From Salinisphaera sp. UBA6602 (lineage in GTDB: Bacteria > Pseudomonadota > Gammaproteobacteria > Nevskiales > Salinisphaeraceae): a stretch of DNA of 8,929 nt. Positions within the stretch are counted from its first letter, which is position 1; each line of letters begins with the position of its first letter. This document shows, piece by piece, positions 7,252 through 8,929 of this stretch. Location: positions 1 to 8,929 of the forward strand of contig DJIE01000100.1 in the NCBI GenBank assembly GCA_002433465.1, read 5' to 3'. The notes under the pieces were generated by a model that worked only from the letters and a program-made list of their open reading frames with translations, made no database searches and was not told the origin of the DNA. The translations under genes were made by a program, and so were the position numbers.

Positions 7252-7889
7252 TATTGCAGGCTGCGGATCACGCCGACCGCGATACCTTCCAGCGCCAGCG
7301 ATTCGCGTTCGGTGTCGACCACGATATCGGCATAGTCCGGATTCTCGGCCTGCAGACGTGCGGTCTGGCCATCGCGGGCAAACCGTTTGACCGTGACCTC
7401 ATCATCGACCCGGAACACGGCTACCTGGCCGTTGCGCACTTCGCTGGCCTGGGAGACGGCCAGCAGGTCGCCGTCGAAAATGCCGACGCCGATCATGCTG
7501 TCGCCGCTGACGCGAAGCAGATAATCCGGTCGGCGCGAAAACAGCCCTGCATCGACCTCGCAATGGCGCTCCACATGTTCGACGGCGAGCAGCGGCGCGC
7601 CCGCGGCGACACGACCGATCACCGCAAGGTTGAGCGTATGCGCAGCGGCAACGTCGTCGGGCTCGGGCGCGTCGTCGGTCGAGGTCAGTCGAATCCCCCG
7701 ACTCAGGCGGGCATTGAGCTCGATAAAGCCCTTGCGTTCGAGCGTGCGCAGATGCGCCTGGGCCGCGTTCGCCGAGGCAAAGCCAAGGGCTTCGGCAATC
7801 TCGGCGCGGGTGGGCGGCGTATGCCGTTCGGCGATCGTGTCGCGAATAAACGCATAAACGCGACGCTGTTTTTCGGTGAGCTCGTTCAT
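7251..7889 (-). CDS. lexA: SOS transcriptional repressor LexA
   Basis: LexA represses DNA-damage genes and cleaves itself when stimulated by RecA filaments. The protein has 212 residues. The N-terminal winged helix-turn-helix is at about 1–70 (MNELTEKQRRVYAFIRD, RAEIAEALGF at 28–37, NAAQAHLRTLERKG at 41–54). The self-cleavage site is A96–G97 in GRVAAGAP. The peptidase domain has the catalytic serine S131 in SGDSM and lysine K168 in EVTVKRF. All parts needed for cleavage are present. The recognition helix differs from E. coli: the segment RSPNAAEEHL is ASANAAQAHL here, so the two adjacent glutamates are Gln and Ala while Ser, Asn and Ala are kept. The ATG at 7889 is chosen because it matches LexA N-termini; the frame extends to a TTG at 7925 without homology. 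It is divergent from the phasin gene and convergent with the OmpA gene. Confidence 0.96.
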   Translation of the reverse strand: MNELTEKQRRVYAFIRDTIAERHTPPTRAEIAEALGFASANAAQAHLRTLERKGFIELNARLSRGIRLTSTDDAPEPDDVAAAHTLNLAVIGRVAAGAPLLAVEHVERHCEVDAGLFSRRPDYLLRVSGDSMIGVGIFDGDLLAVSQASEVRNGQVAVFRVDDEVTVKRFARDGQTARLQAENPDYADIVVDTERESLALEGIAVGVIRSLQ

Positions 7890-7890
7890 C

Positions 7891-7906
7891 GTGTAAGGAT
7901 ATCCAG
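7891..7906 (-). promoter_or_regulatory. Candidate LexA box just upstream of the lexA start
   Basis: Read on the minus strand, CTGGATATCCTTACAC agrees with the gammaproteobacterial consensus CTGTATATATATACAG at 11 of 16 positions. It keeps the left CTG and has CAC in place of CAG. It contains the palindrome GGATATCC (7897–7904) and ends one base before the lexA ATG, where it would also block ribosome access to the DNA-encoded leader. Autoregulation is usual for lexA, but this match is imperfect and no other site in 7890–8033 is better. Confidence 0.3.
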
Positions 7907-7956
7907 TAACTCGGCCTGCGCGCAACGCGGTCGCGGTAATGCGGCGCGTTTGACGC

Positions 7957-8000
7957 GCTGCAACACGAGCGTTAGTCTATATTGATGCTGCAACGCAGCA
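7957..8000. promoter_or_regulatory. PhaR-type operator (CTGC-N3-GCAG) plus upstream half-site
   Basis: TGCTGC-AAC-GCAGCA at 7986–8000 is a perfect inverted repeat. Its core, CTGCAACGCAG (7988–7998), fits the CTGC-N3-GCAG motif that I recall as reported for PhaR repressors of polyhydroxyalkanoate and phasin genes. The eight bases GCTGCAAC occur again at 7957–7964, exactly 30 bases (about three helical turns) upstream, as a half-site. The palindrome lies 34 bases before the phasin ATG and immediately after a TATATT (7978–7983) that could be its -10, a position suited to repression. A TTGACG at 7950–7955 is a -35-like hexamer but is 22 bases from TATATT, too far for a standard pair, so the exact promoter is unsettled. 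No PhaR gene is in the window. Confidence 0.5.
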
Positions 8001-8033
8001 AATGAAAAGAAACTAATTGTGAGAGGGCCAGAC

Positions 8034-8705
8034 ATGAAGATTCAGGAAATCGTTTCGGACGTACGCAATCGCGTTGGAACCGTCGGACGCAACTATCAGG
8101 ATGCGTTCAAGGCCTATTTCGATGCACAGCGCCAGGCCGTAGGCGTCGTGACCAAGAATGGCCAGACGCTGGCCAATACCGAGATCGGCGCGGCGAAAAA
8201 CGTCTTCGCTGCAGCCAAGGCGAGCTTCGAGAAAGCACGCAAGGACGGTGTGCGAAAGGTTGCCAACAACCCGCAGGCCTATGTCCCGAACGGCCGCGAC
8301 CAGATCGTGTCGGCCTACAAGGACACCATCGACCTGCTGGTGCAGACCACCAACGAGCTGAGCAAGGTTGTAACCAGCGGTTATAAGTCCGTGCTCGGCA
8401 AGCTCTCTGGTGAGACGAAGAAAGCGTCTTCCACCCGCAAGCGAGCGGCCTCGACCAGCCGCAGCACAGCGAGCAGCAAGAAGAGCACGTCGGCTGCCAG
8501 CGCCAAAACCGGCGCGAGCAAGACCACGGCCGCCAAGCGCAAGACGGCGTCCACGCGCAAGAGCACGGCGAACGGGTCCACCGCCAAGGCGGCTGCCGGT
8601 ACGGCCACCACGCGCAAGCGCAGCACGGCCAAGAAGGCGAGCGCACCCGCGCCGTCGGATGCATCGCAGGCGACGCCCGGCAGCACCGATAGCAGCGCTT
8701 CGTAA
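8034..8705 (+). CDS. Phasin-family protein with histone H1-like tail (PhaF-like)
   Basis: The protein has 223 residues in two parts. Residues 1–125 have the phasin pattern: amphipathic helices with few prolines (VGRNYQDAFKAYFDAQRQAV, AAKNVFAAAKASFEKARKDG, AYKDTIDLLVQTTNELSKVV). Residues about 126–205 are low-complexity Lys, Arg, Ser, Thr and Ala with recurring TRK and KK steps (STRKR, ASTRKS, TTRKR), like the nucleoid-binding tail of Pseudomonas PhaF. The last 20 residues are uncharged to acidic and Ser-rich. Phasins coat polyhydroxyalkanoate granules, and a basic tail can bind DNA and help share granules between daughter cells; both roles are inferred here. The ATG at 8034 has GAGAGGG (8021–8027) six bases upstream; a GTG at 8019 in the same frame overlaps that site and is rejected. 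It is a single-gene unit: own upstream region with a PhaR-type palindrome and own terminator. A granule-independent nucleoid protein is the main alternative. Confidence 0.8.
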   Translation: MKIQEIVSDVRNRVGTVGRNYQDAFKAYFDAQRQAVGVVTKNGQTLANTEIGAAKNVFAAAKASFEKARKDGVRKVANNPQAYVPNGRDQIVSAYKDTIDLLVQTTNELSKVVTSGYKSVLGKLSGETKKASSTRKRAASTSRSTASSKKSTSAASAKTGASKTTAAKRKTASTRKSTANGSTAKAAAGTATTRKRSTAKKASAPAPSDASQATPGSTDSSAS

Positions 8706-8743
8706 ATCGACGCCGCATAAGCAGGCGCCCGCGAGGCGCAACG

Positions 8744-8773
8744 AAAAAGCCCGGCTCCGGCCGGGCTTTTTTT
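8744..8773. terminator. Intrinsic terminator, bidirectional
   Basis: A 12-base perfect stem (8744–8755 with 8760–8771; GC core GCCCGGC/GCCGGGC) closes a TCCG loop and runs into seven Ts at 8767–8773. The A-run on the other arm gives a T-run on the minus strand too, so it can stop transcripts from both sides. It ends the phasin transcript 39 bases after the stop codon. A weaker stem (8725–8739, GCGCC/GGCGC) precedes it. Confidence 0.92.
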
Positions 8774-8780
8774 GCGCGGT

Positions 8781-8929
8781 CTAGCTGTGGTTACGCAGGT
8801 AGGGGCCGGAGAACGTCGAGCCGCAGACCCCGTTCTTATCGCCCTCAATACATACAGTAGGCGCAATGATTGCGACTCGGTGAGGAGTCGGCTGAATCAG
8901 CGACGATAGAGCAGGGTTCCCGCGGCTTG
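8781..8929 (-). CDS. Possible 3' end of an unknown gene (partial, uncertain)
   Basis: On the minus strand one frame is open from the right edge to a TAG at 8783–8781, 8 bases beyond the bidirectional terminator, where the end of a convergent gene would be expected. The visible C-terminus includes CIEGDKNGVCGSTFSG and ends RNHS; I do not recognise it. The last 25 codons mostly end in C or G like neighbouring genes, but the upstream half (8857–8929) has many A/T third positions and three inverted repeats, unlike coding sequence here. It contains no ATG, GTG or TTG start in frame, so any gene must begin beyond the window. The alternative is a non-coding stretch. Confidence 0.3.
   Translation of the reverse strand, partial: SRGNPALSSLIQPTPHRVAIIAPTVCIEGDKNGVCGSTFSGPYLRNHS
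8862..8901. repeat. Three consecutive inverted repeats
   Basis: CGCAAT-G-ATTGCG (8862–8874), CGACTC-GGTGAG-GAGTCG (8873–8890) and GCTGA-A-TCAGC (8891–8901) follow each other almost without gaps. Only the middle one has a loop long enough for a good RNA hairpin; the outer two look more like protein-binding palindromes. All arms are perfect matches. Function is unknown; a leader or operator of a gene to the right of the window is possible. Confidence 0.45.

Noticed and set aside
7890..7925. Upstream TTG start for lexA
   Set aside because: The extra 12 residues do not resemble any LexA N-terminus; the internal ATG matches the family start.
8016..8027. AATTGTGAG resembling a lac operator or CRP half-site before the phasin gene
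   Set aside because: There is no matching second half; the sequence is explained by the ribosome binding site and its flank.
8013..8741. Minus-strand open frame opposite the phasin gene
   Set aside because: The Ala/Gly/Arg-rich sequence is the complement of the low-complexity phasin tail, and the plus strand has the ribosome binding site and terminator.
1..8929. CRISPR arrays, tRNA or rRNA genes, insertion sequences and phage genes
   Set aside because: No regularly spaced repeats, no cloverleaf or rRNA motifs, and no transposase or integrase frames were seen on either strand.

Overview
The window reads as a chromosomal housekeeping segment of a GC-rich gammaproteobacterium. The evidence is the neighbourhood surA–lptD diverging from amgK–murU (the Pseudomonas-type arrangement), a LexA with a gammaproteobacterial-type sequence, and strong G/C preference at third codon positions. 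The LptD is very rich in Asp, and several proteins are acidic. A halophilic or marine lineage such as Salinisphaera or a relative would fit, but that is a guess from feel, not a computed assignment. No transposase, phage gene, CRISPR array, tRNA or rRNA was seen.

Layout. Positions 1–3863, minus strand: lptD followed by surA, joined by a 4-base ATGA overlap; surA runs off the left edge of the window. Both serve outer-membrane biogenesis (LPS insertion and porin chaperoning). Positions 3864–4018: a divergent intergenic region with a recognisable sigma70-type promoter for lptD and a perfect inverted repeat in its leader. Positions 4019–5679, plus strand: amgK and murU, again joined by an ATGA overlap; together they recycle cell-wall N-acetylmuramate into UDP-MurNAc. 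Positions 5695–7203, plus strand: a small DUF4398-like lipoprotein and an OmpA-family lipoprotein, overlapping by ATGA and preceded by an extended -10 promoter. Positions 7251–7889, minus strand: lexA, the SOS repressor, convergent with the OmpA gene across a strong hairpin. Positions 8034–8705, plus strand: a phasin-type protein with a Lys/Ser/Thr/Ala-rich histone H1-like tail, ending at a textbook intrinsic terminator. Positions 8774–8929: either the 3' end of a convergent gene or a non-coding stretch with three consecutive inverted repeats.

How it fits together. The first three gene pairs all deal with the envelope: surA/lptD build the outer membrane, amgK/murU salvage peptidoglycan, and the lipoprotein/OmpA pair probably links outer membrane to peptidoglycan. 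The lexA–phasin pair is a separate theme (stress and carbon storage/nucleoid). Its divergent intergenic region carries a CTGC-N3-GCAG palindrome of the kind bound by PhaR repressors of polyhydroxyalkanoate genes.

I see no wholly new system here. The most interesting items are the PhaR-like operator between lexA and the phasin gene, an insertion of about 26 residues inside the peptidoglycan-binding site of the OmpA protein, altered residues in the LexA recognition helix, and the unexplained right edge.
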